Positions 56,092-63,355 of a stretch of 64,000 nt of DNA are shown here, piece after piece. The notes beneath the pieces are model-generated. The model saw only the letters and a list, made by a program, of their open reading frames with translations. It was not told where the DNA came from and did no database searches. Made by a program: the position numbers and the translations under genes. Position 1 is the stretch's first letter. Each line of letters starts with the position of its first letter. Source of the DNA: Alienimonas californiensis (lineage in GTDB: Bacteria; Planctomycetota; Planctomycetia; Planctomycetales; Planctomycetaceae); assembly GCF_007743815.1 (NCBI RefSeq), contig NZ_CP036265.1, positions 1,204,501 to 1,268,500 on the forward strand, in the 5' to 3' direction.

Positions 56092-56295
56092 TCAGCGGAT
56101 GTCGCGCCAGGCGTCCCAGCCGAGGAAGCCGACCAGGGCGGCGCAGATCAGGAACAGCACGTCCATCACCGTCTGACCGCCGAACACCTTCGCTTCGGGC
56201 GGCAGGACGAGGTCGAGGATCGCCAGCAACGCGGCGACCGCGGCCAGGGCCCAGGCCAGGAGAATCATCCGGCGGGCGTTCGTGGGGCTCGCCAT
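56092..56295 (-). CDS. 67-residue membrane protein with two hydrophobic segments
   Basis: MASPTNARRMILLAWALAAV begins at ATG 56295. Two hydrophobic stretches (MILLAWALAAVAALLAILDL and VMDVLFLICAALVGFLGW) are separated by PPEAKVFGGQT, and it ends in DAWRDIR. Similar small membrane proteins are common in planctomycete genomes without a known function. It stands alone. Bases 56296-56563 hold no supported gene. Confidence 0.65.
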   Translation of the reverse strand: MASPTNARRMILLAWALAAVAALLAILDLVLPPEAKVFGGQTVMDVLFLICAALVGFLGWDAWRDIR

Positions 56296-56563
56296 AGAGA
56301 GACGGTGGGGGCGGGTCGCGGTCGGGATGGACACGGGGCGGAAGCAATCCCCACGGGGGCGATCGTGGAAGTCGCCGCGAAACATACGACACCGCCGCCC
56401 GCACTCGCCACACCGGCCGCCCCGCAAGCGCGACGCGGTCCCCGCCCGGGCCGATTCTGCCGCTTCCCCGCAACCCCCGGCGGCCTTCGCGCGCCCAGCG
56501 CTCCGGTTATGCGGGCCCGCCGTCCCGGAAGGTGCGGTCAGGCGGCGTCCTGAGGCGGCGGCG

Positions 56564-57085
56564 TCAGGCGGGGGCGGAGCACAGCTCGATCACGTGGCCG
56601 TCCGGATCGCAGACGAACACCTGCGTCGCCCCGTCCGGCCGCCGCTTCGCCCGACGGACGAACTGAGCCCCCGCGGCGTCCAGCAGCGGCTCGAACGCCC
56701 GCGGGTCGTCGCAGCGCAGCGCCAGGTGCGGGCCGCGCGTCTGCTTGGAGCGGCCGTCCTCGTTGATGCCCGGCGGCCCGCTACCGGGACCGGGCACGTC
56801 CGGCCGGGGGGTGCCGGGGCCGTGGCTCTCGATGATGTGCAGCGCCGGCGGGCCGCCGGGGGCCGTGGCGAACCACAGCCCCCCGAAGGAGAACGCGGGT
56901 CGCGGGACCTCCGTCATCCCCAACAGACCGACGTAGAATGCCCGGGTGCGGTCCAGATCCCCGGCGACCAGCGTCGCGTGATCGAACGCCGTCACCCGCG
57001 GGCGATTCGTGTCGGAACCGGCGGCGGCGGAGGCGCTCGCGGCTGGGGGGGAACCGGTGGCGCCGGACGGGGGGGCGGCGGGCAT
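56564..57085 (-). CDS. VOC family (glyoxalase/bleomycin-resistance-like) protein
   Basis: 173 residues from ATG 57085 (MPAAPPSGATGSPPAASASA). After a Pro/Ala-rich leader, the vicinal-oxygen-chelate fold shows VTAFDHATLVAGDLDRTRAF with YVGLLGMTE. Then come LWFATAPGGPPALHIIESHG, HLALRCDDPRAFEPLLDAAG and VFVCDPDGHVIELCSAPA. The His in FDHATL, His in PHLALR and Glu in VIELC could bind metal. Function ranges from dioxygenase to resistance protein and is not resolved. It is divergent from the methyltransferase at 57176. Confidence 0.9.
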   Translation of the reverse strand: MPAAPPSGATGSPPAASASAAAGSDTNRPRVTAFDHATLVAGDLDRTRAFYVGLLGMTEVPRPAFSFGGLWFATAPGGPPALHIIESHGPGTPRPDVPGPGSGPPGINEDGRSKQTRGPHLALRCDDPRAFEPLLDAAGAQFVRRAKRRPDGATQVFVCDPDGHVIELCSAPA

Positions 57086-57175
57086 GACGAACGGACCGTT
57101 GGGCGGGAAGAAGCGCCGGCGCCGCCGGCGCCGGCGCCCTAGCGTGGCCGGAATCGATTCACTTCGCACCTCTGC

Positions 57176-57895
57176 ATGTCGCCCGCCCTCGCCGCCCCCT
57201 CGCCCGACGCCGCTCCGGCCTCCCCGCCGCCGGCGGACCGCCGCGTCGCCCGGTTCGCCCCGGTGGCGGCGGTGATCGAAACTCTGCACGCCTCCCTGTC
57301 GGCTGCGGGCCCCGCCCAGCCGGTGACGGTGCTGGACGCGGGGGGGTTCGATTCCTTCTGGAAGGCCCTGCCGGCGGAGTTGGTGGCGAAGTGCCGGGTC
57401 ACGCTGCTGGACCCGGGCCTGAAGAAGCCGCCGCGGGAGGCCCGCGATCCGCGGTTCGAATACCTCACCGGCGACCTGTGCGATCTGTCCCGCTGGCGGA
57501 CGGGCGAGTTCGACCTCGCCTTTAGCCAGGGGGCACTGGACCATCTGGGCCTGTACGAACGGCAGGAGCACTTCGCCGCGGAGCTCCGCCGCGTCGCCCG
57601 CCGCTACGCGGTCCGCACGCCGAACCTGTGGTTCCCGATCGACCCGGACTACCGCGTACCCCTCTGGCAGTTCCTGCCGAAGCGGGTGCAAGCGGCGATC
57701 GTGCGCCGCACGGCCGTCGGCTGCGTCGACCGGGCGACAACCGCCGCCGACGCGACCCGTTGGGTGGAGGAGACCCGCCTCGTCACGGCGACCGAGCTAC
57801 GAGCGCTGTTCCCCGACGCCCGCCTGCACCGCGAACGGCTCGGCGGGCTGACGAAGTCGTTCCTGGTGATGGGGCCGGAACGGTTCCTCCCGTAG
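57176..57895 (+). CDS. Class I SAM-dependent methyltransferase
   Basis: 239 residues. A Pro/Ala-rich start is followed by PVTVLDAGGFDSFWKAL (motif I region), RVTLLDPGLKKPP (strand 2 acidic end) and RFEYLTGDLCDLSRWRTGEF. DLAFSQGALDHLG corresponds to the motif post-II region with F(S/N)..(A/V)L(D/E)H. Later segments, VRTPNLWFPIDPDYRVPLWQ and FPDARLHRERLGGLTKSFLV, fit methyltransferases that act on small or lipid-like acceptors. Its TAG stop lies inside the inverted repeat at 57892. Confidence 0.82.
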   Translation: MSPALAAPSPDAAPASPPPADRRVARFAPVAAVIETLHASLSAAGPAQPVTVLDAGGFDSFWKALPAELVAKCRVTLLDPGLKKPPREARDPRFEYLTGDLCDLSRWRTGEFDLAFSQGALDHLGLYERQEHFAAELRRVARRYAVRTPNLWFPIDPDYRVPLWQFLPKRVQAAIVRRTAVGCVDRATTAADATRWVEETRLVTATELRALFPDARLHRERLGGLTKSFLVMGPERFLP

Positions 57896-57960
57896 GGTCC
57901 GCTGCGCGGACCGTCCGGAAACTTGCAGCCTTCCGAGGCGGTCCGCACAGCGGACCCTAC
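57892..57960. repeat. Inverted repeat GTAGGGTCCGCTG...CAGCGGACCCTAC
   Basis: Perfect 13-base outer arms (57892-57904 and 57948-57960), with further pairing of CGCGGACCG and CGGTCCGC inside. Each arm contains TAG/CTA, which is the stop codon of the methyltransferase on the plus strand and of the 57957 gene on the minus strand. Confidence 0.85.
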
Positions 57961-58229
57961 GGACGCGTCCGCCCGTCCAACCACGCCAGCCCGGCGACGC
58001 CGCCGAGGGTGGCGAGGTTGAACAGCCCGGCCTGAAACAGCACCTCGGCCCGCCTGGCCGGGTCGTCCAGATCGAACTCGACGGCCCACCCCAGCAGCGC
58101 CGGCCCGCCGGTCAGCGCCGCGGCGAACCCCGCCCATTTCGCCCCCCACCGCATGCGCGGCGCCAGGCAGAGCCCAACGGCCAGCAGGGCGAACAGGCCC
58201 CCGGTCACGGCACTGGTAAGCGTCAACAC
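57957..58229 (-). CDS. Small membrane protein of unknown function
   Basis: 90 residues from GTG 58229: MLTLTSAVTGGLFALLAVGL. Hydrophobic segments are SAVTGGLFALLAVGLCLA, WAGFAAALTGGPALLGWAV and LFNLATLGGVAGLAWL. The stop codon is supplied by the repeat at 57892-57960. It follows the 80-residue gene by four bases on the same strand, so these small membrane genes and the Uma2 gene form one transcript. Confidence 0.65.
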   Translation of the reverse strand: MLTLTSAVTGGLFALLAVGLCLAPRMRWGAKWAGFAAALTGGPALLGWAVEFDLDDPARRAEVLFQAGLFNLATLGGVAGLAWLDGRTRP

Positions 58230-58233
58230 GGCG

Positions 58234-58476
58234 TCAGATCAAACCGAAGTGGGTGAATGCGGCTCCGAGCCCGATCAGCGAGGCGACGCCCGCCGCCAGC
58301 ACGAGCGCGAGCAAGGATTCGGGCACACGACCGCGTTCGATCGCGGGCACGTCGGGACGTTGATCGGAGCGCCAGAACCACCAGACCAGTCCGCCCAGTG
58401 CCAGAAAGGGCCAGCAAAACGCCGCGATGAACGCGACGGCGACGAGCAGTTCTTGGTCGGTCACCGTTCCGCTCAC
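58234..58476 (-). CDS. 80-residue membrane protein downstream of the Uma2 gene
   Basis: The GTG at 58476 overlaps the Uma2 stop (GTGA). The peptide reads VSGTVTDQELLVAVAFIAAF, with hydrophobic stretches LLVAVAFIAAFCWPFLALGG, then LVWWFW, and SLLALVLAAGVASLIGLGAAF. No homologue is recognised. Overlap with the upstream gene and a sensible two-helix layout are the main evidence. Confidence 0.62.
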   Translation of the reverse strand: MSGTVTDQELLVAVAFIAAFCWPFLALGGLVWWFWRSDQRPDVPAIERGRVPESLLALVLAAGVASLIGLGAAFTHFGLI

Positions 58477-59177
58477 GCCCCTCGCCGCAGGGCCTTGGCG
58501 AAGGGGACGGCGAAGCCCGGCAGCACGGCGCCGCCGGTGAGGTCGTCGGCCTCGGTCAGCACGGTTCCGGCACCGTCTTCGGGGCCGGTTCCCCCGTCGT
58601 CGGTCAGTGGCGTGTGAACCTCGCAGGTCGCGGGGCCGTCGTCGGTCGCCGGGTAAATCGTCCAGCAGAGCCGGCAGCCGTTCTCGAAGTACTCCCGCCG
58701 CTTGCGAGCCATCTCCGGCCGGGTGTTGTCTGGACTGACCACCTCCACGCAAAGTGCGGGGGCGCCTTCGACGTACCCTCGCCGCGGGAGTCCGTCCGGG
58801 TACTGTTCGTCGAGCACCAGGGATACGTCCGGAGCTCGCTGCAACGTGCCGCCGTACAGGTCGACGTAACCGTCGGACCCGCCGACCCAGCCGAGGTCGT
58901 GTCGCTCCACGAAGTCCATCAGCAGCCACGCGACGCGAATCGCGATCACGGACGTGACGTAACTCACGGTCTTCTCGATCAAGGTGCCGTCGACCAGTTC
59001 GCACAGGTCCCCCGCATCCCGCAGACGTTCCGCGTCCTCTCGAGTCGCCGTCCCGGGATACGGCTTCGTCCGCACCCGCCACGCCGGCAGTGAGCCGAAC
59101 CGCTCCGCCAACTCCGCGACGGTGAAGGGGCGGCGGGCGGCGTCGGCCACCGACGGGGGATCGAGGAGTTCCGGCAT
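58473..59177 (-). CDS. Uma2 family (DUF820) endonuclease-like protein
   Basis: 234 residues (MPELLDPPSVADAARRPFTV). The PD-(D/E)XK-type core appears as CELVDGTLIEKTVSYVTSVI, QRAPDVSLVLDEQYPDGLPR and ALCVEVVSPDNTRPEMARKR with REYFENG. A catalytic Asp (APDVS) and Glu (VEVVSP) are in place. Uma2 proteins are very abundant in planctomycetes and cyanobacteria; their biological role is unclear. A C-terminal Asp/Gly stretch (LTDDGGTGPEDGAG) is unusual. It is followed by two overlapping or nearly overlapping small membrane genes. Confidence 0.92.
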   Translation of the reverse strand: MPELLDPPSVADAARRPFTVAELAERFGSLPAWRVRTKPYPGTATREDAERLRDAGDLCELVDGTLIEKTVSYVTSVIAIRVAWLLMDFVERHDLGWVGGSDGYVDLYGGTLQRAPDVSLVLDEQYPDGLPRRGYVEGAPALCVEVVSPDNTRPEMARKRREYFENGCRLCWTIYPATDDGPATCEVHTPLTDDGGTGPEDGAGTVLTEADDLTGGAVLPGFAVPFAKALRRGA

Positions 59178-59216
59178 CGTTCAGGGCGGCGGGAGGGCGA
59201 AACCTGTCGCCGGATT

Positions 59217-59975
59217 CTACACGACCCGCCAGACCGGCACGCCGGGGTCGCACGGCGGGAGTTCCTGGCAGCGCCACGCCGCGGGGAGGGCGTAACGGAC
59301 GAACCACTCGGCGAACGCCGCGTCGGCGGCCTGCGGTTCTTCGGGATCGTGCCACCAACAGCCCTCGTCGGCGGCCCAGCGGACATGTCGCAGGCTGTCG
59401 GCGGCGTCCGCGAGCCGGCCGTCGCGGGCGAAGCGGGCAGCGTGGGCGACCGCCGCCGCGACCGGCTCCACCCGGCAGGAATCGCAGTCGAAAACCTTCT
59501 GCCCGTCCCGCAGGGCCACGGCGGCCTCCGTCAGCGGCGCCCAGTCCGGCTCCGGCCCCTCCCCCTTCAGGAACCAGTCGCCCCGCAGCACGTCGGCGAG
59601 GGCGGCGAGGCGGTCGCGGGCGTCGGGGTTCTCCGCGATCTCGTCCCAGCAGTGCCGGACCATGCGAGCTGCGTTCACGCACAGCCAGCAGAGCCGGCGG
59701 TGGGTCTCATCTCCGGGTTCGAACGGCCCGCAGGCGGGGAGCAGCCGGACGACGTCGCCGCGGCCCTCGGCTTCGAGGTCCGGGTGCGCGGCGTCGAACG
59801 CCTCGAGGAACGCCTCCTCCGCCTCCTCCCACGCCGGGTCCGGCTGAAAACTGAAGTCCGTGCTGTCCGGCCCCTCGGGGACGGGGGCGTCCGCGGCGGC
59901 GGCCCACGCGGCGGCTTCGACCCGCACCGCCTCCGGCAGCGTCGGGTCGAGGTCCGCGGCCGTCGGGGCCGTCAC
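59217..59975 (-). CDS. Uncharacterised acidic helical protein
   Basis: 252 residues from GTG 59975 (MTAPTAADLDPTLPEAVRVE). It is helical, with many Ala/Asp/Glu and Trp/Cys residues: AFLEAFDAAHPDLEAEGRGD, RRLCWLCVNAARMVRHCWDE, VFDCDSCRVEPVAAAVAHAA and HVRWAADEGCWWHDPEEPQ. Nine or so Cys/His in pairs (CWLC, CDSC) may be incidental or bind metal. No family is recognised. It starts four bases after the UDG-like gene, so they are co-transcribed. Confidence 0.72.
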   Translation of the reverse strand: MTAPTAADLDPTLPEAVRVEAAAWAAAADAPVPEGPDSTDFSFQPDPAWEEAEEAFLEAFDAAHPDLEAEGRGDVVRLLPACGPFEPGDETHRRLCWLCVNAARMVRHCWDEIAENPDARDRLAALADVLRGDWFLKGEGPEPDWAPLTEAAVALRDGQKVFDCDSCRVEPVAAAVAHAARFARDGRLADAADSLRHVRWAADEGCWWHDPEEPQAADAAFAEWFVRYALPAAWRCQELPPCDPGVPVWRVV

Positions 59976-59979
59976 CGGC

Positions 59980-60795
59980 TCACTCCTGTTCGCCGGCGCC
60001 GTCGGCGTCGTCCGTCTTGGCGGCCTCGGCGTCGCCCGCGGGAGACTCTTCGCCCTCGGCGGCGTCGCCGCCCTCGGAGGCTTCCTCCGGCAGTTCGGGC
60101 GGGTTCTCGTGCAGGGCGCGGACCTCCTGGGAGGCGGCGAACTGTTCGATCTCCGCGTTCTTCAGCTCCGTCTTCATGCCCGGGGCGGCGGGGCTGACGG
60201 TGGCGAGGATCGCCTTCACGCTGGGCAGCACGTCGGGATCGCTCCAGGCGTATTCGCCCCGCATGATCGGCCGCTCGGCGGCGTCGCCGTAGAGCATCAC
60301 CGGCCAGGCGGCGAGCACGCGGTCGCCGCACAGCACGATCACCTCCGGGGCGAGGGCTTCGATCTGATCCAGGAGCCGTTCCTGATGGGCCAGGGCCCAG
60401 TTGACGACGCCGCGGGCCGGGGAGTCGGCCAGTTCGGGGCCGCCGCCGGTCTTCTTCAGGTTGATGATCGCCGTGTTGGCGGTCATGTGGCGGGCGGAGA
60501 CGCGGCCGAACTTCTTGGGCACTTTGCCCTCGAGCAGAATCGCGGCCCAGCGGCCCAGGCCCATGCCGAAGACGCCCGGGGGGCCGTCGTCGGAGAGCAG
60601 CTTCCGCATGTCGCCGGCCTCCTTGATGGAGTCGTCCGTGACGAAGTCCGGCTCGGCGGTGACGAACAGAATCTTCAGCGGGGCGTCGTTCCACGACTCC
60701 TCGTCGATGGCTCCGTCGAGGACGAACGCCTCCTGCTCCTCCGGGGAAAGCTCGGCCTTCCACTTCTCGAAGAAGGCGTCGTCGGGCAGGGGCAT
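59980..60795 (-). CDS. Uracil-DNA-glycosylase-superfamily-like protein
   Basis: 271 residues from ATG 60795 (MPLPDDAFFEKWKAELSPEE). The region LKILFVTAEPDF, ANTAIINLKKTGGG and ERLLDQIEALAPEVIVLCGD has the order of UDG-superfamily proteins (early strand, N-x-x-x-xN block, then aPevIvlcG). The usual catalytic motif I (GEDPG or GQNP) is replaced by TAEPD. Activity is therefore uncertain. The C-terminal 50 residues are very acidic (EASEGGDAAEGEESPAGDAE). The neighbours, a Cys-rich helical protein and a Uma2 nuclease, are compatible with DNA transactions, but this is inference. Confidence 0.62.
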   Translation of the reverse strand: MPLPDDAFFEKWKAELSPEEQEAFVLDGAIDEESWNDAPLKILFVTAEPDFVTDDSIKEAGDMRKLLSDDGPPGVFGMGLGRWAAILLEGKVPKKFGRVSARHMTANTAIINLKKTGGGPELADSPARGVVNWALAHQERLLDQIEALAPEVIVLCGDRVLAAWPVMLYGDAAERPIMRGEYAWSDPDVLPSVKAILATVSPAAPGMKTELKNAEIEQFAASQEVRALHENPPELPEEASEGGDAAEGEESPAGDAEAAKTDDADGAGEQE

Positions 60796-61087
60796 TCTAG
60801 GGTCCGGTCGGGGCGAGACCGGATATGCTACTGGCAAAGGGGCTTGACGTTCCACCGCACGGGCAGTTCGTCCCCCGCCCCGGCGGGGGATTCACGTCCC
60901 GGCGCCCGCACAGATGGTTGCGGAGGACGACGCCTGCGGTTTCGCGGCGTCCGCGGAACGAAAGGCCGCCGCGAAACCGCCCGCGGACGTTCGTTCCACG
61001 CACGGGGGGCCGTTCCACGCACGAGGGGCGACGGACGCACGGGGGGCTGACGCCCCGCCGCTCGCCTGTCCTGCCCTCACGCTGCGG
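60796..61087. other. Intergenic region with repeated GTTCCACGCACG blocks
   Basis: GTTCCACGCACG occurs at 60993-61004 and 61012-61023, with a third related GGACGCACG near 61032; each is followed by a G-run. A GCGGTTTCGCGGC and CCGCCGCGAAACCGC pair (about 60940-60985) forms a hairpin. No gene is supported. Confidence 0.5.
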
Positions 61088-62245
61088 TCACGCGGCCGTC
61101 AGCGGGGCGACGGGTTCGCCGACGCGCCACTTGACCGGCTCCGCCTCGTCCCGCAGCACGCGGCGGTAGAGGGTGTCCCGTTCGACCGGCTCGCGGCCGG
61201 CCTCGCGGATCAGGCGGTGCAGTTGCTCCACGGTCAGGCCCTCCGGCGTGGTGGCGCCGGCGTCGTGGTAGATCTCCTCGTGCACCACCGTGCCGTCCAG
61301 GTCGTCGGCGCCGAAGGCCAGCGCCGTCTGGGCCGTCTTCTCGCCCAGCATGATCCAATACGCCTTGATGTGGTCGAAGTTGTCCAGCATCAGCCGGCTC
61401 AGGGCGATCATGCGGAGGTCCGTCATCCCGCTGGGCTTGGGGATGTGGTCCAGCTTGGTGTTTTCCGGGTGGAAGGCCAGCGGGATGAAGGTCTGAAAGC
61501 CGCCGGTTTTGTCCTGCTGATCGCGGAGGCGGATCAGGTGGTCGACGCGGTGCTTCGCCTGCTCGACGTGGCCGTAGAGCATCGTCGCGTTGCTGCGCAG
61601 ACCGGCCCGGTGGGCGGCGTCGTGCACGTCGAACCACTGCTTGCTGTCGGCCTTATGCTCGCAGATCTGCGACCGCACCTCGGGGTCGAAGATCTCCGCC
61701 CCGCCGCCGGGCAGGCTGCCCAGGCCGGCGTCGATCAGTTGCTCGAAGATCCACTCGTAGGGCTTCTTCGTCATGTGGGCGAACCAGTGGATCTCCACCG
61801 GCGTCCACGCCTTGATGTGCAGCTCCGGCCAGGCGTCGTGGATCGTGCGGATCACGTCCACGTACCAGTCGAACTTCTTCTTGTGGTGCAGTCCGCCGAC
61901 GACGTGGATCTCCGTGGCGCCCTTCCGCTGGGCCTCGGCGACGCGGTCGTGGATGATTTTCTCGTCCACGGTGTAGGCCCGTTCGTCCCGCAGGTCGGCT
62001 CGGAACGCACAGAACTTACACCGATAAATACAGACGTTCGTCGGGTTGAGGTGCAGGTTGGTGTTATAGAACGCCACGTCGCCCCAGCGGCGCTCCCGCA
62101 CCTCGTTCGCCAGCCGGCCGAGGGTGAGCACGTCGACCGATTCGTCCAGGAACAGGCCGTCCTCGAAGGACAGCCGTTCGCCGGCGTGGACTTTGGCCTC
62201 GATCGTCTGGAGGCGGGGATCAGCGGGGTCGGCGAAGGCGGGCAT
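61088..62245 (-). CDS. mqnE: Aminofutalosine synthase MqnE (radical SAM)
   Basis: 385 residues from ATG 62245 (MPAFADPADPRLQTIEAKVH; ATG 62266 is an alternative). The [4Fe-4S] motif is CIYRCKFCAF (C-x3-C-x2-C), preceded by NTNLHLNPTNV. Then come EIHVVGGLHHKKKFDWYVDV, LIDAGLGSLPGGGAEIFDPE and IPLAFHPENTKLDHIPKPSG. The wording matches MqnE rather than MqnC. It makes aminofutalosine in the futalosine route to menaquinone. The UbiA-type gene 56 bases upstream on the same strand probably acts later in the same pathway. Confidence 0.95.
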   Translation of the reverse strand: MPAFADPADPRLQTIEAKVHAGERLSFEDGLFLDESVDVLTLGRLANEVRERRWGDVAFYNTNLHLNPTNVCIYRCKFCAFRADLRDERAYTVDEKIIHDRVAEAQRKGATEIHVVGGLHHKKKFDWYVDVIRTIHDAWPELHIKAWTPVEIHWFAHMTKKPYEWIFEQLIDAGLGSLPGGGAEIFDPEVRSQICEHKADSKQWFDVHDAAHRAGLRSNATMLYGHVEQAKHRVDHLIRLRDQQDKTGGFQTFIPLAFHPENTKLDHIPKPSGMTDLRMIALSRLMLDNFDHIKAYWIMLGEKTAQTALAFGADDLDGTVVHEEIYHDAGATTPEGLTVEQLHRLIREAGREPVERDTLYRRVLRDEAEPVKWRVGEPVAPLTAA

Positions 62246-62301
62246 AACAGCGGTTCTACGGTTCACAGGCTGTCAGGCCAACCGCCCCGACCGGACGAGG
62301 T

Positions 62302-63252
62302 TCACCCGACGAACCGCGTCGCCGCCAAATCCGCCCCCAACACCGCCAACAGGCCCAGGGAGATGATCGCGTTCACCGTGAAGAACGCGGCGCCCACCCG
62401 GCTCAGGTCGTGCGGTTTGACCAGGGCGTGCTCGTAGATCAGCAGCCCGCAGACGCCGATCACGCCGGCCAGGAAGACCCCGCCCAAGTCGGCGGAGAAC
62501 CACAGGCCGAACAGGCACAGGCCGCACAGCAGGTGGCCGGCGGCGGCGATCTTCAGGGCCGTCGGCACGCCGAACCGGGCCGGGACGCTGTTCAAACCGG
62601 CTTCGCAATCGAAGTCGGCGTCCTGACAGCTATACAGGATGTCGAACCCGCCGACCCACAGCAGCACGACCGCCGCCAGCCAGAGCGCCGGCGTTCCGGT
62701 CTGCCAGAAGGCGTCGCCGGCGATCGCCAGCCAGGCGGCGATCGGGGCGAGGGCCAACGCGGCGCTGAGCCACCAGTGGCACAGCCACGTCCACCGCTTC
62801 GCCAAACTGTAGCCCAGCAGCCAGGCCAGCACGGGGAGCGATAAATACAGCGGCCAACGGTTCGGCAGGAACAGCAGCGTCGACGCGACGAACCCCACGG
62901 AGCAGATCAGGGTGAACAGCGCCGCGGACGTCGGCGAGACGATCCCCGCGGGCAGATGCCGCGACGCGGTGCGGGGGTTGGCGGCGTCGATCCGGCGGTC
63001 GACCAGCCGGTTGAAGGCCATCGCCGCGGCCCGGGCCGTCGCCATGCAGAGCGTCACGCCCAGCAGGTCCCAGCCGATCTTCGTCGGCCCGGCGTCGGTC
63101 GCCCGCCAGGCCAGCAGCGCCGCCATCAACGCGAACGGCAGGGCGAACACCGTATGACTGAACCGGATCAGCCCCAACCAATCCGCCACCGTCGCCCGAC
63201 GGGCGGGCGGGGCGTCCGGTCGGAGAACGGGCGGGGGCGGGGCGGTCGTCAT
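62302..63252 (-). CDS. UbiA-type prenyltransferase, probably MqnP
   Basis: 316 residues with about nine membrane segments. The two Asp-rich motifs are NRLVDRRIDAANPRTASRHL (NxxxDxxxD) and DILYSCQDADFDCEAGLNSV (DxxxD). Further matches are LIRFSHTVFALPFALMAALL at the start and LAKRWTWLCHWWLSAALALA. Such enzymes attach a polyprenyl chain to an aromatic acid. Next to mqnE, the likely substrate is the 6-naphthoate intermediate of the futalosine route, hence MqnP rather than UbiA. This rests on context. ATG 63252. Confidence 0.92.
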   Translation of the reverse strand: MTTAPPPPVLRPDAPPARRATVADWLGLIRFSHTVFALPFALMAALLAWRATDAGPTKIGWDLLGVTLCMATARAAAMAFNRLVDRRIDAANPRTASRHLPAGIVSPTSAALFTLICSVGFVASTLLFLPNRWPLYLSLPVLAWLLGYSLAKRWTWLCHWWLSAALALAPIAAWLAIAGDAFWQTGTPALWLAAVVLLWVGGFDILYSCQDADFDCEAGLNSVPARFGVPTALKIAAAGHLLCGLCLFGLWFSADLGGVFLAGVIGVCGLLIYEHALVKPHDLSRVGAAFFTVNAIISLGLLAVLGADLAATRFVG

Positions 63253-63300
63253 CTCCCGAACTTACCGCAGTCGCCGGCGTTCTCTTCACCCCGGCTCCCC

Positions 63301-63352
63301 GCTTGCGGTTTCGCGGGGGCCGGAGAGTCGATGACCCCGCGAAACCGCAAGC
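63301..63352. repeat. Perfect 18-bp inverted repeat GCTTGCGGTTTCGCGGGG
   Basis: Arms 63301-63318 and 63335-63352 are exact reverse complements with a 16-base centre. It ends four bases from the stop codon of the HD-GYP gene and 49 bases before the UbiA start. No T-run is present. It is a dispersed palindrome or a terminator without U-tract. Confidence 0.85.
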
Positions 63353-63355
63353 GAT

